In this document: positions 48,232-58,345 of the stretch, in pieces
How the letters are laid out: every line of letters begins with the position of its first letter
Position numbering within the stretch: position 1 is the stretch's first letter
NCBI RefSeq assembly: GCF_006711645.1
Contig: NZ_CP041248.1
Span: 62,001-126,000, forward strand
Direction of reading: 5' to 3'
DNA: 64,000 nucleotides
From: Klebsiella electrica
GTDB taxonomy: Bacteria; Pseudomonadota; Gammaproteobacteria; Enterobacterales; Enterobacteriaceae
Program-made: the position numbers and the translations under genes
Notes under the pieces: generated by a model
The model's input: the letters and a program-made list of their open reading frames with translations, nothing else
What the model was told of the DNA's origin: nothing
Database searches by the model: none

Positions 48232-48791
48232 CTCTTTCTGTCAAGTATTACAGCTGGGCGTTCGTCTGAGCGGTCCAACCGCCAGGTCGGGCGCACGAAG
48301 TGGCAGCTATAGCCCCCAGGATAGCGCACCAGGTATTCTTGGTGCTCTGGCTCCGCCTCCCAAAAGGGTTCTTCTGGGTTGATCTCCGACACGACCGGGC
48401 CAGGCCAGCTTCCTGATGCCTCGATTTCCGCGATGGTTGTGAGGGCGACTTCCTTCTGCACTTCGGTGGTGTAGAAAATCGCCGATCGATAGCTCGGACC
48501 GACATCGCTGCCTTGTTGCTCGTAGGTCGTGGGGTCATGTATCTGGAAGAAGAGTTCCAAGAGCGAGCGATAGGCGAGAACGGAAGGGTCGAAGGTCACT
48601 TCCACTGCTTCCGCATGGCCGTAATGTCTCGCGTAGGTCGGATCAGGCATTTCTCCGCCTGTGTAACCGACACGCGTCGAAATGACTCCCCTGGCTCGGC
48701 GCAGCAAATCCTCCATGCCCCAGAAGCAGCCGCCTGCGAGAATTGCTCGCTCTGTCGCGGCCGCCCTATTGCCGGTAGGCGATTGGCTCAC
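48228..48791 (-). CDS. msrA: Peptide methionine-(S)-sulfoxide reductase, copy 1
   Basis: 187 residues from GTG 48791 (AGGAGG upstream). Catalytic [16 protein letters not shown], then [20 protein letters not shown] and EFF..HDPTT-type segments ([19 protein letters not shown]). It repairs oxidised methionine. Second gene of the operon hydrolase/OsmC-msrA-oxidoreductase, with an operator at the operon head. About two-thirds alike by eye to copy 2. Confidence 0.93.
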   Translation of the reverse strand: MSQSPTGNRAAATERAILAGGCFWGMEDLLRRARGVISTRVGYTGGEMPDPTYARHYGHAEAVEVTFDPSVLAYRSLLELFFQIHDPTTYEQQGSDVGPSYRSAIFYTTEVQKEVALTTIAEIEASGSWPGPVVSEINPEEPFWEAEPEHQEYLVRYPGGYSCHFVRPTWRLDRSDERPAVILDRKS

Positions 48792-48823
48792 AGTCCGTTC
48801 GCCCTCCTCCGTGTGCGCCACGG

Positions 48824-50056
48824 TCAAGCCAGCCTCGCGGGATCCGCAGCCTGACTGGCGCTCAAGAGCTCGGTCTGCACGTCCGAACCCCGGATGAGAC
48901 TCAGATCGACGGGACACCGATCAGCGATCGCGAGGATCCGAGCGCGCTGATCATCACTCAGCGGCCCATCGAGGACAATGGTGCGGGTGAACCGGTCGGG
49001 TGGCATCATGTCCGGCACCTTCTCGTGCTGCACGGTCGTGCTCGCCCGTTCGAGCGGAAAGCCCTTGCGGTTCGCATAGAGACGCATCGTCATCACCGTG
49101 CAGGCTGCGAGGCCGGCAGATACGAGTTCGTAGGGAGATAGTCCGGTCCCGAGGCCACCGACCGATGCTGGCTCGTCGGCGAACAGAGTGTGCTCGCCGC
49201 TGCGGACCTTGAGCTGGAACGTCCCTGCAAGAGTTTCGGTGGCGACGACGCCCTCCGCAACCTCGATCTGCGGAAGATCCGCGCTGAGTGGTGGGAGAAA
49301 GCGGCTCGCCCAAACCGCCACCATGGCCGCGGCGTAGTTCGCGTCCGCGACGTCGGTGAGAAGGTGATCCGCGTTGTCGAGCGAGATGAAGCTTTTAGGG
49401 TGCCTGGACGCGACGAAGATGCGCGACGCGTGGTCGATGCCGACCACCTGATCCAGCGGAGAGTGCATGACCAGCACCGGCCGTCGCAGGGAGGCAATGG
49501 CCTTCTCGACGTCGATCCCCTCAACCGCCTCAAGGAACCCTCGGCGAATGAGGAAGGGCCTACCGGCAATCTCCACCGAGGCCTCGCCCTCGCTCGCGAT
49601 GGTGTCCAGATCATTCGGTCCGAAGAGGCGCAAGATATGCTGAAGGTCGGCCGGCGCACCAATCGTCGCTACCGCCGCAATATCAGGCATGTCGGCGGCG
49701 GCTACGATCGCAGCGGTGCCACCCAGGCTGTGCCCGACGAGGAGGGACGGTGACATGCCCGCCGCCGCCATCGCATTTGCGGCGGCCCGAAGGTCCTCGA
49801 CGTCCGACGCGAAGTTCACAGGTTCTCCCGTCCCACCGCCGATCCCGGTCCCGGCGAAATCGAACCTCAAGACCCCGATGCCCGCACGCGACAGCGCGCG
49901 CGAGATGTGAACAGCGGCGCGACTGTCTTTCCCGCACGTGAAGCAGTGGGCGAAGATCGCCCAGCCCCGCGGCGTCCCTTCCGGCGGTTCGAGGTGCCCG
50001 GACAGCGGAGAGCCAGCCCCACTGACAAACGTAAATGATCTTCCTGCCATGTCCAT
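48824..50056 (-). CDS. Alpha/beta hydrolase fused to an OsmC domain
   Basis: 410 residues from ATG 50056 (GGAGG six bases upstream). Residues 1-255 are an alpha/beta hydrolase with nucleophile Ser110 in VGHSLGG and Asp/His in HSPLDQVVG and NADHLLTD. Residues 270-410 are Osm[23 protein letters not shown] with one peroxidatic Cys and [10 protein letters not shown] with the second. Such fusions are known; OsmC reduces organic hydroperoxides. First gene of its operon, under operators 4 and 5. Confidence 0.9.
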   Translation of the reverse strand: MDMAGRSFTFVSGAGSPLSGHLEPPEGTPRGWAIFAHCFTCGKDSRAAVHISRALSRAGIGVLRFDFAGTGIGGGTGEPVNFASDVEDLRAAANAMAAAGMSPSLLVGHSLGGTAAIVAAADMPDIAAVATIGAPADLQHILRLFGPNDLDTIASEGEASVEIAGRPFLIRRGFLEAVEGIDVEKAIASLRRPVLVMHSPLDQVVGIDHASRIFVASRHPKSFISLDNADHLLTDVADANYAAAMVAVWASRFLPPLSADLPQIEVAEGVVATETLAGTFQLKVRSGEHTLFADEPASVGGLGTGLSPYELVSAGLAACTVMTMRLYANRKGFPLERASTTVQHEKVPDMMPPDRFTRTIVLDGPLSDDQRARILAIADRCPVDLSLIRGSDVQTELLSASQAADPARLA

Positions 50057-50157
50057 CAAACCTCCAGCACGCGGCTTGGCGGTTGCGCTCTCAGAACCTT
50101 CGACGGAGCTGAGCGGAGCGCACCGCCAACCGGTAATCGTCATCTCAGGCTATCATT

Positions 50158-50216
50158 TATATGTCTGGCGCATATAGACAAGCCCCTATATCATGATTAT
50201 ATGCGCCAAGCATACT
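50158..50216. promoter_or_regulatory. Island operators 4 and 5, tandem dyads in a divergent promoter
   Basis: ATATGTC-TGG-CGCATAT at 50159-50175 and ATATGCG-CCA-AGCATAC at 50199-50215. Their centres are 40 bases apart, close to four helical turns. They lie between the hydrolase/OsmC operon (minus) and the LysR gene (plus) and can control both. Confidence 0.7.
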
Positions 50217-50284
50217 TCTGCGACCTGCGTTCCAAAGGCGGTCTCACGGAAGAGGTATCAGTCAGGCGCGTGGGCCAAAGGACT

Positions 50285-51160
50285 ATGGAACTCAATCAAG
50301 TCAGCTATTTCATCAACTTGGCCGAGACGCTGAATTTCACAGCGGCCGCTCGCTTGAGCGGTGTGTCACAGCCAAGTCTGACCCGCGCGATCCGCCGCTT
50401 GGAAGATGAGCTTGGCGGGCCGCTGATCTATCGCGACGGGAAGAACAGCCGCCTGACTGGCCTTGGCCATGACGTCGAGGCAGAATTCCGGCGCATGGTG
50501 GTCGCGATGAAGAGCGTTCGCAATCACTCGGAGCACTGGGCGATGGGGGGGCACCGCGTGCTGGATGTCGCCGTCGCGCCCACCGTCGGACCAAAGGAAT
50601 TTACGGCATTCTTCGAGAGCGCATTGGCGGAGATGCCATCCATCGAAATCAAGCTGCACTCGCTCCAGTCGAACGAGGACACATCGGAGGTGCTTTCAGG
50701 AAAATACCACGCGTGCATCATGCCGCGTGAAACAAGACCGGAACGCAAGCTGGATGTGCATCCTCTATTTCGGGAGCGCTTCGTGCTCGGCTGTTCTGCA
50801 AACCATCCCTTGGCTGCCAACGAGATCGTGCGCGGCGAAGACCTGCTCGAGTTTCCTTTCGTCGATCGCCTGAAATGCGAGTTTCGCGATCGGATCCTCG
50901 ATCACTTCGCGCGACGGGACTTGCTCATGCGACCTCGCTTTCGATCAGATCGCGAGGACTGGGTGCAACGGGTCGTCGCTGACGGCCACGCCATATGCAT
51001 TCTTCCGGAACGATCGCCGACCGTGCAAGGCCTCGTCACTCGGCCGATCGACGGATTTGTCTTGGAGCGCGAAGTCGTGATCGCGACAGTATCCGGCTCC
51101 ACGGCAACGGTCGAGATACGGAACATCGCGCAGCTGGCAGCCCGGTATGAGTGGAACTGA
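50285..51160 (+). CDS. LysR-family regulator of the stress island
   Basis: 291 residues from ATG 50285 (MELNQVSYFINLAETLNFTAAARLSGVSQ), classical LysR helix-turn-helix then effector domain. Five cysteines are spread through the effector domain (HACIMPR, LGCSANH, LKCEFRD, AICILPE among them), which leaves room for thiol-based sensing as in OxyR or hypochlorite regulators. It is divergent from the OsmC-msrA operon and upstream of msrB. Confidence 0.88.
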   Translation: MELNQVSYFINLAETLNFTAAARLSGVSQPSLTRAIRRLEDELGGPLIYRDGKNSRLTGLGHDVEAEFRRMVVAMKSVRNHSEHWAMGGHRVLDVAVAPTVGPKEFTAFFESALAEMPSIEIKLHSLQSNEDTSEVLSGKYHACIMPRETRPERKLDVHPLFRERFVLGCSANHPLAANEIVRGEDLLEFPFVDRLKCEFRDRILDHFARRDLLMRPRFRSDREDWVQRVVADGHAICILPERSPTVQGLVTRPIDGFVLEREVVIATVSGSTATVEIRNIAQLAARYEWN

Positions 51161-51193
51161 ATCACGACGTGAAGAGCTTCGGCGCTATGGAAA

Positions 51194-51238
51194 CTATACG
51201 CGCAGCGTATTGGATAAATCTGGGGCGCATGCTATAGT
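51194..51238 (+). promoter_or_regulatory. msrB promoter with island operator 6
   Basis: CTATACG-CGC-AGCGTAT at 51194-51210 overlaps the start of a -35 box TTGGAT (51210-51215). After a 17-base spacer comes -10 TATAGT (51233-51238). A repressor at the dyad would block polymerase. Confidence 0.6.
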
Positions 51239-51305
51239 CGGCGCAATGACTGCAAAGATAAATGACAGTGTGTCGAGCTCTCTAGATTAATTATTGGAGA
51301 CTATC

Positions 51306-51749
51306 ATGAAGTTTGAGAAGTCACAGGCAGCAGTTGACCGCCTGACCCCCGAGCAACGCCGGATTACCCAGGATTCGGGGACCGAAAGGCCCTTCACGGG
51401 TGAGCACAACGACAACAAGGAGCCTGGCATCTACGTCGACATAGTGTCGGGAGAGCCGCTGTTCGCTTCAACGGACAAGTTCGATTCGGGTACTGGCTGG
51501 CCCAGCTTCACCAAGCCGATCGTTCCGGCAAACGTGAACGAGGTGCGGGACAGTGCACACGGCATGGTCCGGACGGAGGTCAGGTCGGTACACGCCGACA
51601 GCCATCTGGGCCACGTTTTCCCGGACGGTCCTTCCGACCGCGGCGGTCTGCGCTACTGCATCAACTCTGCGTCCCTTCGCTTCATCCCGCGCGACGAGAT
51701 GGAGTCCGAGGGATACGGTGAATATCTCGATCAAGTAGAGGAGGCTTAA
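51306..51749 (+). CDS. msrB: Peptide methionine-(R)-sulfoxide reductase
   Basis: 147 residues from ATG 51306 (GGAG eight bases upstream). [12 protein letters not shown] and the catalytic [13 protein letters not shown] are clear, with substrate His residues in [14 protein letters not shown]. The zinc CxxC pairs of many MsrB proteins are replaced ([18 protein letters not shown]), so it is the zinc-free form. It heads msrB-msrA-gst-corA. Confidence 0.94.
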   Translation: MKFEKSQAAVDRLTPEQRRITQDSGTERPFTGEHNDNKEPGIYVDIVSGEPLFASTDKFDSGTGWPSFTKPIVPANVNEVRDSAHGMVRTEVRSVHADSHLGHVFPDGPSDRGGLRYCINSASLRFIPRDEMESEGYGEYLDQVEEA

Positions 51750-51750
51750 C

Positions 51751-52290
51751 ATGCATCAGCGCGCTGTTCTCGCAGGAGGATGTTTCTGGGGCATGCAGGA
51801 TCTGATCCGCAAGCGGCCCGGCATCATCTCGACCCGTGTGGGTTACACGGGCGGCGATATTCCGAACGCCACGTATCGTAATCACGGCACGCATGCCGAG
51901 GGGATCGAGATTGTCTTCGACCCGACAGTGACGAGCTACCGGCACATCCTGGAATTCTTCTTCCAGATCCACGATCCGACGACGCTGAACCGCCAGGGCA
52001 ATGATCGTGGGCTCTCCTACCGGTCGGGCATCTATTATGTCGACGAGGAGCAGAAGCGCGTCGCCGAGGATACGATCGCCGATGTGGATGCCTCGGGGCT
52101 GTGGGATGGCAAAGTGGTGACCGAGGTCCAGCCGGTCGGCGAGTTCTGGGAGGCCGAGCCCGATCACCAGGATTATCTGGAGAAGCGGCCGGGCGGCTAC
52201 ACCTGCCACTTCGTCCGTCCCGACTGGGTTCTTCCAAAGCGGCATGAGGCCGGCGATGTGAGCCCTGCGGCCGGGGCTGCAGCGGAATAG
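51751..52290 (+). CDS. msrA: Peptide methionine-(S)-sulfoxide reductase, copy 2
   Basis: 179 residues, [21 protein letters not shown] at the start with the catalytic Cys, [20 protein letters not shown], and a C-terminal [10 protein letters not shown]. One base separates it from msrB. With MsrB it repairs both sulfoxide forms. A second MsrA lies on the opposite strand nearby. Confidence 0.94.
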   Translation: MHQRAVLAGGCFWGMQDLIRKRPGIISTRVGYTGGDIPNATYRNHGTHAEGIEIVFDPTVTSYRHILEFFFQIHDPTTLNRQGNDRGLSYRSGIYYVDEEQKRVAEDTIADVDASGLWDGKVVTEVQPVGEFWEAEPDHQDYLEKRPGGYTCHFVRPDWVLPKRHEAGDVSPAAGAAAE

Positions 52291-52422
52291 GCTTCGCTGC
52301 CGTTAGTGCCGCGCCGATCCGGTTCGCAACCTCCGACGACCGCGTCAATCGACGCGGTCGTCGAACCCGGCCTTGAAGCAGATCATTCCATTCAGCCGCC
52401 GTCGCAGTGCCAGGATCCAGAT

Positions 52423-53127
52423 ATGACAGACCTCTCCTCCTTTCCCATCACGCAGCGCTGGCCAGCATCTTATCCGGATCGCTTGCAACTATACGCGGCC
52501 CCCACGCCCAACGGCGTCAAGGTCTCGATGATGCTGGAGGAGACTGGCCTGCCGTATGAGCCCCACTTCGTCGACATCTCGAACAACGAGTCGAAGGATC
52601 CAGCGTTCGTGTCGTTGAATCCCAACGGCCGCATACCCGCGATCATCGATCCGGCTGGCCCTGACGGCCAGCCCATTGGCATATGGGAAACCGGTGCGAT
52701 CCTCATCTATCTGGCCGACAAGACGGGGCAGCTCATCTCAACAACACCCGCCCAGCGGTACGAGACTCTGGCCTGGGTGTTCTTTCAGGTGTCGGGCGTT
52801 GGGCCGACCTTCGGACAGCTAGGCTTTTTCCTGCGATTTGCCGGCAAGGACTATGAGGACAAGCGACCTCGGCAGCGCTTTGTTGATGAATCCAGGCGTC
52901 TTCTCGGGGTCCTGGATCACCGGCTGGAGGGCCGCGAATGGATTGTCGATGATTACTCGATCGCGGACATTGCGACGTTTGGCTGGGTGAATGCGCTGGT
53001 CGAATTCTACGCAGCGGGCGACATCCTCGGCCTAAGCAGCTATTCGAACGTGCAGGCATGGCTCGAACGCGGGCTGGCGCGACCGGCTGTACAGCGTGGC
53101 CTGCGAATTCCTGCGAGGCCTGCATGA
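52423..53127 (+). CDS. Nu-class glutathione S-transferase (YfcG/YghU-like)
   Basis: 234 residues from ATG 52423. The thioredoxin-fold N-terminus has APTPNGVKVSMMLEETGLPYE, as in YfcG, with ISNNESKDPAFVSLNPNGRIPAI; the helical C-terminal half has FGQLGFFLRFAGKDYEDKRP. Such enzymes use two glutathiones as a disulfide reductase or remove electrophiles. It overlaps corA by four bases. Confidence 0.9.
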   Translation: MTDLSSFPITQRWPASYPDRLQLYAAPTPNGVKVSMMLEETGLPYEPHFVDISNNESKDPAFVSLNPNGRIPAIIDPAGPDGQPIGIWETGAILIYLADKTGQLISTTPAQRYETLAWVFFQVSGVGPTFGQLGFFLRFAGKDYEDKRPRQRFVDESRRLLGVLDHRLEGREWIVDDYSIADIATFGWVNALVEFYAAGDILGLSSYSNVQAWLERGLARPAVQRGLRIPARPA

Positions 53128-54092
53128 CCATTATCGCCGCATATTATTACAACGAAGGTAAGCGAGTCCGTGAAATCAGGCTCGATGAGCACGTCGAACT
53201 AAACGAGAATCGCTCGGGCTTCTGCTGGATCGCGCTTAGCGAGCCCACCGCAGACGAACTCAGCGCGATCCAGACGACGTATAACCTCCATCCTTTGGCG
53301 ATCGACAACGCCATGCACCCGCTGTGCCCGCCCAAGCTCGAGGTCTACAACAATGAGTTGTACGTCGTCGCCCAGACCGCCGAGCTGGTCGGCGACCGGA
53401 TCAGCTACGGCAAGATGGCGATCTTCACCGGTCACAATCACCTTATCACCGTGCGGCACGGCAATGCCGGAGCGCTGGGCAAACTTCGGGAGCAACTCGA
53501 GGCATCGCCGACGCAGTTCGGCAAGGGTGTCGACTATGTGCTGCACGCGATCTTGCACCGAGTGGTCGACCAGTATCTGCCCATCTTCGAAATGATCGAG
53601 GACGACGTCCTGGCGATGGAGCGACGGTCGCTGCACGATTTCCTCGGGCCAGAAGAGGTGGCGCGAATCTTCGAACTAAGGTCCGAACTCACGCGGTTCC
53701 AGCGCACGCTCGGGGCTATGGCCGAGCTGGTGCGAAAGCTCGTTCGCGGCCACTTTCCCTGCATCAGCGCCGAAATGACACCATATTTCCACGACGTCGC
53801 GGACCATGTCCACCGCGTGCAGTCCATGGTCGACGGCCTCCTGCTTGTCCTGTCCACGGTCTTCGAGGCCAGCAGCCTTCTGGAAGCGCAAAGGATCGGT
53901 GTGGTCACTCGCCAGCTCGCGGCCTGGGCGGCGATCTTGACGGTCCCGACGGCGATCGCCGGAATATATGGCATGAACTTCAAGCACATGCCGGAACTGG
54001 ACACGCCATATGGCTACTTCGTCGTGCTCGGAGTGATAGCGGTGTTCTGCCTTCTCCTGTTCATGCGCTTCAAGAAGGCCAAGTGGCTATGA
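53124..54092 (+). CDS. corA: CorA-family divalent-cation transporter
   Basis: 322 residues from ATG 53124. A long cytoplasmic alpha/beta region, then two C-terminal transmembrane helices joined by the signature YGMNFKHMPE, and a basic end RFKKAKWL. It forms a pentameric Mg2+/Co2+/Ni2+ channel. The last gene of the island before the ars transposon; its link to oxidant defence is unclear. Confidence 0.93.
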   Translation: MTIIAAYYYNEGKRVREIRLDEHVELNENRSGFCWIALSEPTADELSAIQTTYNLHPLAIDNAMHPLCPPKLEVYNNELYVVAQTAELVGDRISYGKMAIFTGHNHLITVRHGNAGALGKLREQLEASPTQFGKGVDYVLHAILHRVVDQYLPIFEMIEDDVLAMERRSLHDFLGPEEVARIFELRSELTRFQRTLGAMAELVRKLVRGHFPCISAEMTPYFHDVADHVHRVQSMVDGLLLVLSTVFEASSLLEAQRIGVVTRQLAAWAAILTVPTAIAGIYGMNFKHMPELDTPYGYFVVLGVIAVFCLLLFMRFKKAKWL

Positions 54093-54122
54093 GTAACGCA
54101 CTTCGCGAGCTTCTCCGTCCGC

Positions 54123-54160
54123 GGGGTTTGAGAGCCAATGGAACGAAAACGTACGCTAAG
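54123..54160. repeat. Left terminal inverted repeat of the ars transposon
   Basis: Starts GGGGTTTGAGAGCCAATGG and ends GTACGCTAAG. Two mismatches to the right end (positions 6 and 11). The tnpA stop lies at its inner edge. Confidence 0.92.
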
Positions 54161-57100
54161 AAGTTAATTCATTGTTTAAATTGAAATTTAGTTCTCTCAG
54201 TTCCCCCTTCAAAATATCCTCCGGTAGCGTAAACGTATAATGCCCCAGCATATTGATATGCCCGTGCATCAGTGGGGACAACCGGGCGATATCTTCAACC
54301 CCGATTTCTTCTCCATTACTGCGTATCCAGCTCAGGGCTTCCTGCATATAAAGTGTGTTCCACAGTACCACTGCGTTAGTGACCAGGCCCAGTGCCCCCA
54401 GCTGATCTTCCTGACCTTCACGATAGCGCTTTCTGATCTCACCGCGCTGCCCGTAGCAGATCGCCCTCGCCACAGCATGGCGGCCTTCCCCCCGGTTTAG
54501 CTGCGTCAGGATCCGCCGACGATAATCCTCATCATCAATATAATTAAGAAGGTACAGCGTCTTGTTGACGCGCCCCACTTCCATGATCGCCTGTGCCAGC
54601 CCTGATGGGCGCGAGCTTTTCAGCAAAGAGCGAATGAGTTCTGAAGCATGAATGGTGCCCAGTTTCAGCGAACCGGCGGTTCGCATCATCTCATCCCACT
54701 GATCCTCGGCTTTCGACAGATCGGCACAACCACGTGCCAGTTCGTCCAGTGCACCGTAATTTGCCGATTTATCCACTCGCCAGAATACCGCTTCACCGGC
54801 ATCGGCAAGCCGGGGGGAAAACTGGTATCCCAGCAGCCAGAAGAGGCCAAAAATAATGTCGCTGGTACCGGCTGTGTCTGTCATGATCTCAACCGGATTC
54901 AGCCCTGTCTGCTGCTCCAGAAGGCCTTCCAGCACAAAAATGGAATCTCGTAATGTGCCGGGGACAACGATGCCGTGGAATCCAGAGTACTGATCAGAGA
55001 CGAAGTTGTACCAGGTGATGCCACGTCCGGAACCAAAATATTTTCTGTTAGGTCCTGAATTGACGGTTTTCACCGGCGTGACAAAGCGCATGCCATCAGC
55101 TGAAGCCACTTCGCCACCACCCCAGCGGCCAGCAAGCTCCAGTGTGGACTGAAAATCAACCAGGCGGGCATTGGCGCTGACCAGCGTTTCTGCCCGGAGG
55201 TAATTCTGTTTTACCCAGCTAAGCCGGTGGCGCGTCAGCGCCGGTATATTGTGCTTTATCAGCGGTTCCAGCCCGATATTGCAGGCCTCTGCCATCAGGA
55301 CCGCGCACAGGCTGATGTGCAGATCCTGTGCCCGGGCCCCGGATTCACTGACATGCGTAAACTCACGTGTAAATCCCGTTCTGGCATCTATTTCAAGCAA
55401 CAGTTCCGTCAAATCTACTGGCGGGAGTAGCAGCCTTACCCGACTGTTGAGACGATGCAACGATGTTGGCTCCTCCAGTTTCTCCAGGCTGCTGATAGTC
55501 AGGGAAGGATGTTTACCGTCATGGCAAATATGAACCTCCGCATTTCCTTCAAAGCGGGATGCGACGGTTTTCCAGGTTTCATCTAGCTGGACCGCCAACT
55601 GTTGCACGCCTTTATGTCCATCAGTGGGATGTCCCAGCGCCCGGCAAACGGGGACCCGCTGAGCCTGCCATTCTTCCCCCTGCAACAGCTTCTCGCGGGG
55701 ATTTCCCCAGCGATCGCTGTTTTCGAGCCAGATGTCCCTTCGACGTAGTGCATCCTGAAGGCGCTCCAGCAGACAAAGCGAGTAACCGGCACGCTGTATC
55801 CGGCCCTCCGCATCGTATACCAGGCGTTTCCAGGGGCCGGTAATAATATGTTCAGGCGCATTGTCCAGGATGCGCTTTTTCGAGCAGTTCAGTTCGGTCA
55901 GATAATGAATGGCGGACAACGTATGTTCTCCGGCTGGCGCTGCCTGGAAATGCAGGTCGCGCAATACCGCCGGAAGAAAGCGCTTTACCCGCCCGTACTG
56001 CTCCACCATTTCGTCATGGAAATTGTTGTTCTGAGGCCGGGCCAGCTCATTTACCTTGCAGACGGATTCTGCCAGCCTGCTTTTCGGTATGCTGTTGAAT
56101 ATGGTCTCCCTCAGTTCAGCATCGTCAGCCTGTTCATCCAGCAACAATGAACATGCCCGCGCCAATATTAGCGCAGCACGATCAAGATCTTTAAGCGTCC
56201 TGAGCCGTTTTTTCTGCCCCGTTTTCTTCGCCGCACGAGTGATATCCAGTATCAGCATATCGAGCACATCAACGGCCTCATCCAGCGCCGCAGTCTCCTG
56301 CGCTTTAACGAATGCTGTGAGTACGGCCAGTTTTCTCTGCTGTGGCATTCGCGCGATATATTTTACCGACGCCATGCCTGCGTAACGGGCCAAATTACGC
56401 AGTTGTATAGCAGGCAGACCGGTAAAATTCAGTCGGGAAAATTCCAGGTTTCGCAGCCGGATATACCGCTCCAGCGCTTCGGTAAATGCCGGGCCGCTGA
56501 CGGTGACCGGTCCCTTTTTCAGTTGCTCCAGCGGTGAAGTACGCTGCCCCTCAGGAATGTCCAGAAGCTCCGTCACGCGGGCGGTCTGCCAGCTGTCCGG
56601 CAACGCGGCCAGTTTCTTCCACAGCCGCTGATTTGCCCGTTCGCGTATTTCACTGACGAGACGTACAAGTGTGGTTGCTCCGGGCAGCAGGACCTTATTC
56701 TGAAGCAGCCACGCGGTGGCAAAATCAAACATAAGGCCGGGTCGCTCATTACTGAGCCATGCGCGGGTGTACAGCAGGCGCTTCAGGCGGAAAGACCAGG
56801 GGAAATCGCCAAATTCATGGTAACCGTAATATTCCTTAATCAGCGCAGTATGCTCTCTGAGGGTGGTAACCCGTTCTGCGTAGCGGGTAAGGACTTCTGG
56901 ACGGCGAATATTAAGCTGCACCGCGACAAATTGCTGAACACCTGGCAGAACCCGGGTTAAGTCTGTCAGAAAGGTGCCCAGAAAACGGGCGGTGGTGAGC
57001 TGAAGCGCAATTCCCAGCCGGTTATGCCTTCCCCGCCGCTGGTTAATGAAGGCAAGATCCCGCTCATCAAGATGAAAATAGCGCGCCAGCTGCACGTCAT

Positions 57101-57164
57101 TGGGTTCTGCAACATAGCGACCATAATTCAGTTCCTGCTCAGTGGTCAGAAAATCGACGGGCAT
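54156..57164 (-). CDS. tnpA: Tn3-subgroup transposase
   Basis: 1002 residues, the Tn3 length. It starts MPVDFLTTEQELNYGRY like Tn3 TnpA. The catalytic part has SADGMRFVTPVKT, HGIVVPGTLRDSIFVLEGLL, IMTDTAGTSDIIFGLFWLLG and NRGEGRHAVARAICYGQ. It looks complete. It is divergent from tnpR as in Tn3, and distinct from the Tn21-type transposases elsewhere in the window. Confidence 0.95.
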   Translation of the reverse strand: MPVDFLTTEQELNYGRYVAEPNDVQLARYFHLDERDLAFINQRRGRHNRLGIALQLTTARFLGTFLTDLTRVLPGVQQFVAVQLNIRRPEVLTRYAERVTTLREHTALIKEYYGYHEFGDFPWSFRLKRLLYTRAWLSNERPGLMFDFATAWLLQNKVLLPGATTLVRLVSEIRERANQRLWKKLAALPDSWQTARVTELLDIPEGQRTSPLEQLKKGPVTVSGPAFTEALERYIRLRNLEFSRLNFTGLPAIQLRNLARYAGMASVKYIARMPQQRKLAVLTAFVKAQETAALDEAVDVLDMLILDITRAAKKTGQKKRLRTLKDLDRAALILARACSLLLDEQADDAELRETIFNSIPKSRLAESVCKVNELARPQNNNFHDEMVEQYGRVKRFLPAVLRDLHFQAAPAGEHTLSAIHYLTELNCSKKRILDNAPEHIITGPWKRLVYDAEGRIQRAGYSLCLLERLQDALRRRDIWLENSDRWGNPREKLLQGEEWQAQRVPVCRALGHPTDGHKGVQQLAVQLDETWKTVASRFEGNAEVHICHDGKHPSLTISSLEKLEEPTSLHRLNSRVRLLLPPVDLTELLLEIDARTGFTREFTHVSESGARAQDLHISLCAVLMAEACNIGLEPLIKHNIPALTRHRLSWVKQNYLRAETLVSANARLVDFQSTLELAGRWGGGEVASADGMRFVTPVKTVNSGPNRKYFGSGRGITWYNFVSDQYSGFHGIVVPGTLRDSIFVLEGLLEQQTGLNPVEIMTDTAGTSDIIFGLFWLLGYQFSPRLADAGEAVFWRVDKSANYGALDELARGCADLSKAEDQWDEMMRTAGSLKLGTIHASELIRSLLKSSRPSGLAQAIMEVGRVNKTLYLLNYIDDEDYRRRILTQLNRGEGRHAVARAICYGQRGEIRKRYREGQEDQLGALGLVTNAVVLWNTLYMQEALSWIRSNGEEIGVEDIARLSPLMHGHINMLGHYTFTLPEDILKGELRELNFNLNNELTS

Positions 57165-57900
<736 letters not shown>

Positions 57901-57908
57901 GGACGAAC

Positions 57909-58313
57909 ATGAGTGATGTAAAGGCATTCAACAATTGCATGAGTGTGTTCTGGCGACAGCATGAAGCCGAATTCTCTCGCTTTCTGACATCGAAGACAGG
58001 TGATAGCGAAAAAGCAGCAGACCCGGAGAAGACGAAGGTGATTATCGTGACGCTTGCCGAAACGACACCTGTACTGGAAGCCGCTAACCTGCAGCAGGAT
58101 CTACGCCGAGCTGGCATCGAGCCGTGGGCATGGGTCGTTAATAACAGCCTGGCAGCTGCTCAACCGTCTTCGCCTTTCCTGAAGATCAGGGCGAACCGCG
58201 AGCTGCCTCTCATCTCTGATGTGGAAGAGCAGTATGCAAAGCGTATTGCATTAACAGCGCTACAGAGCGAAGAGCCGGTTGGTATTGACCTGCTGGAAGA
58301 AATGGCGAAGTAA
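57909..58313 (+). pseudogene. Orphan ArsA C-terminal fragment fused to foreign sequence
   Basis: A 134-residue frame from ATG 57909. The second half (KVIIVTLAETTPVLEAANLQ to the end) parallels the last 95 residues of the ArsA encoded at 60120, but with many differences. The first 45 residues are unrelated. No P-loop remains. It is a relic of an older ars operon, kept directly downstream of tnpR, and may or may not be expressed. Confidence 0.7.
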
Positions 58314-58317
58314 TAAT

Positions 58318-58345
58318 GAAGGGGGCAAATGCCCCCTTCGTCTTT
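58318..58345. terminator. Bidirectional terminator between the arsA fragment and arsC
   Basis: Nine-base-pair stem GAAGGGGGC / GCCCCCTTC with an AAAT loop. It ends the ars operon on the minus strand and the tnpR/arsA-fragment transcript on plus. Confidence 0.85.
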
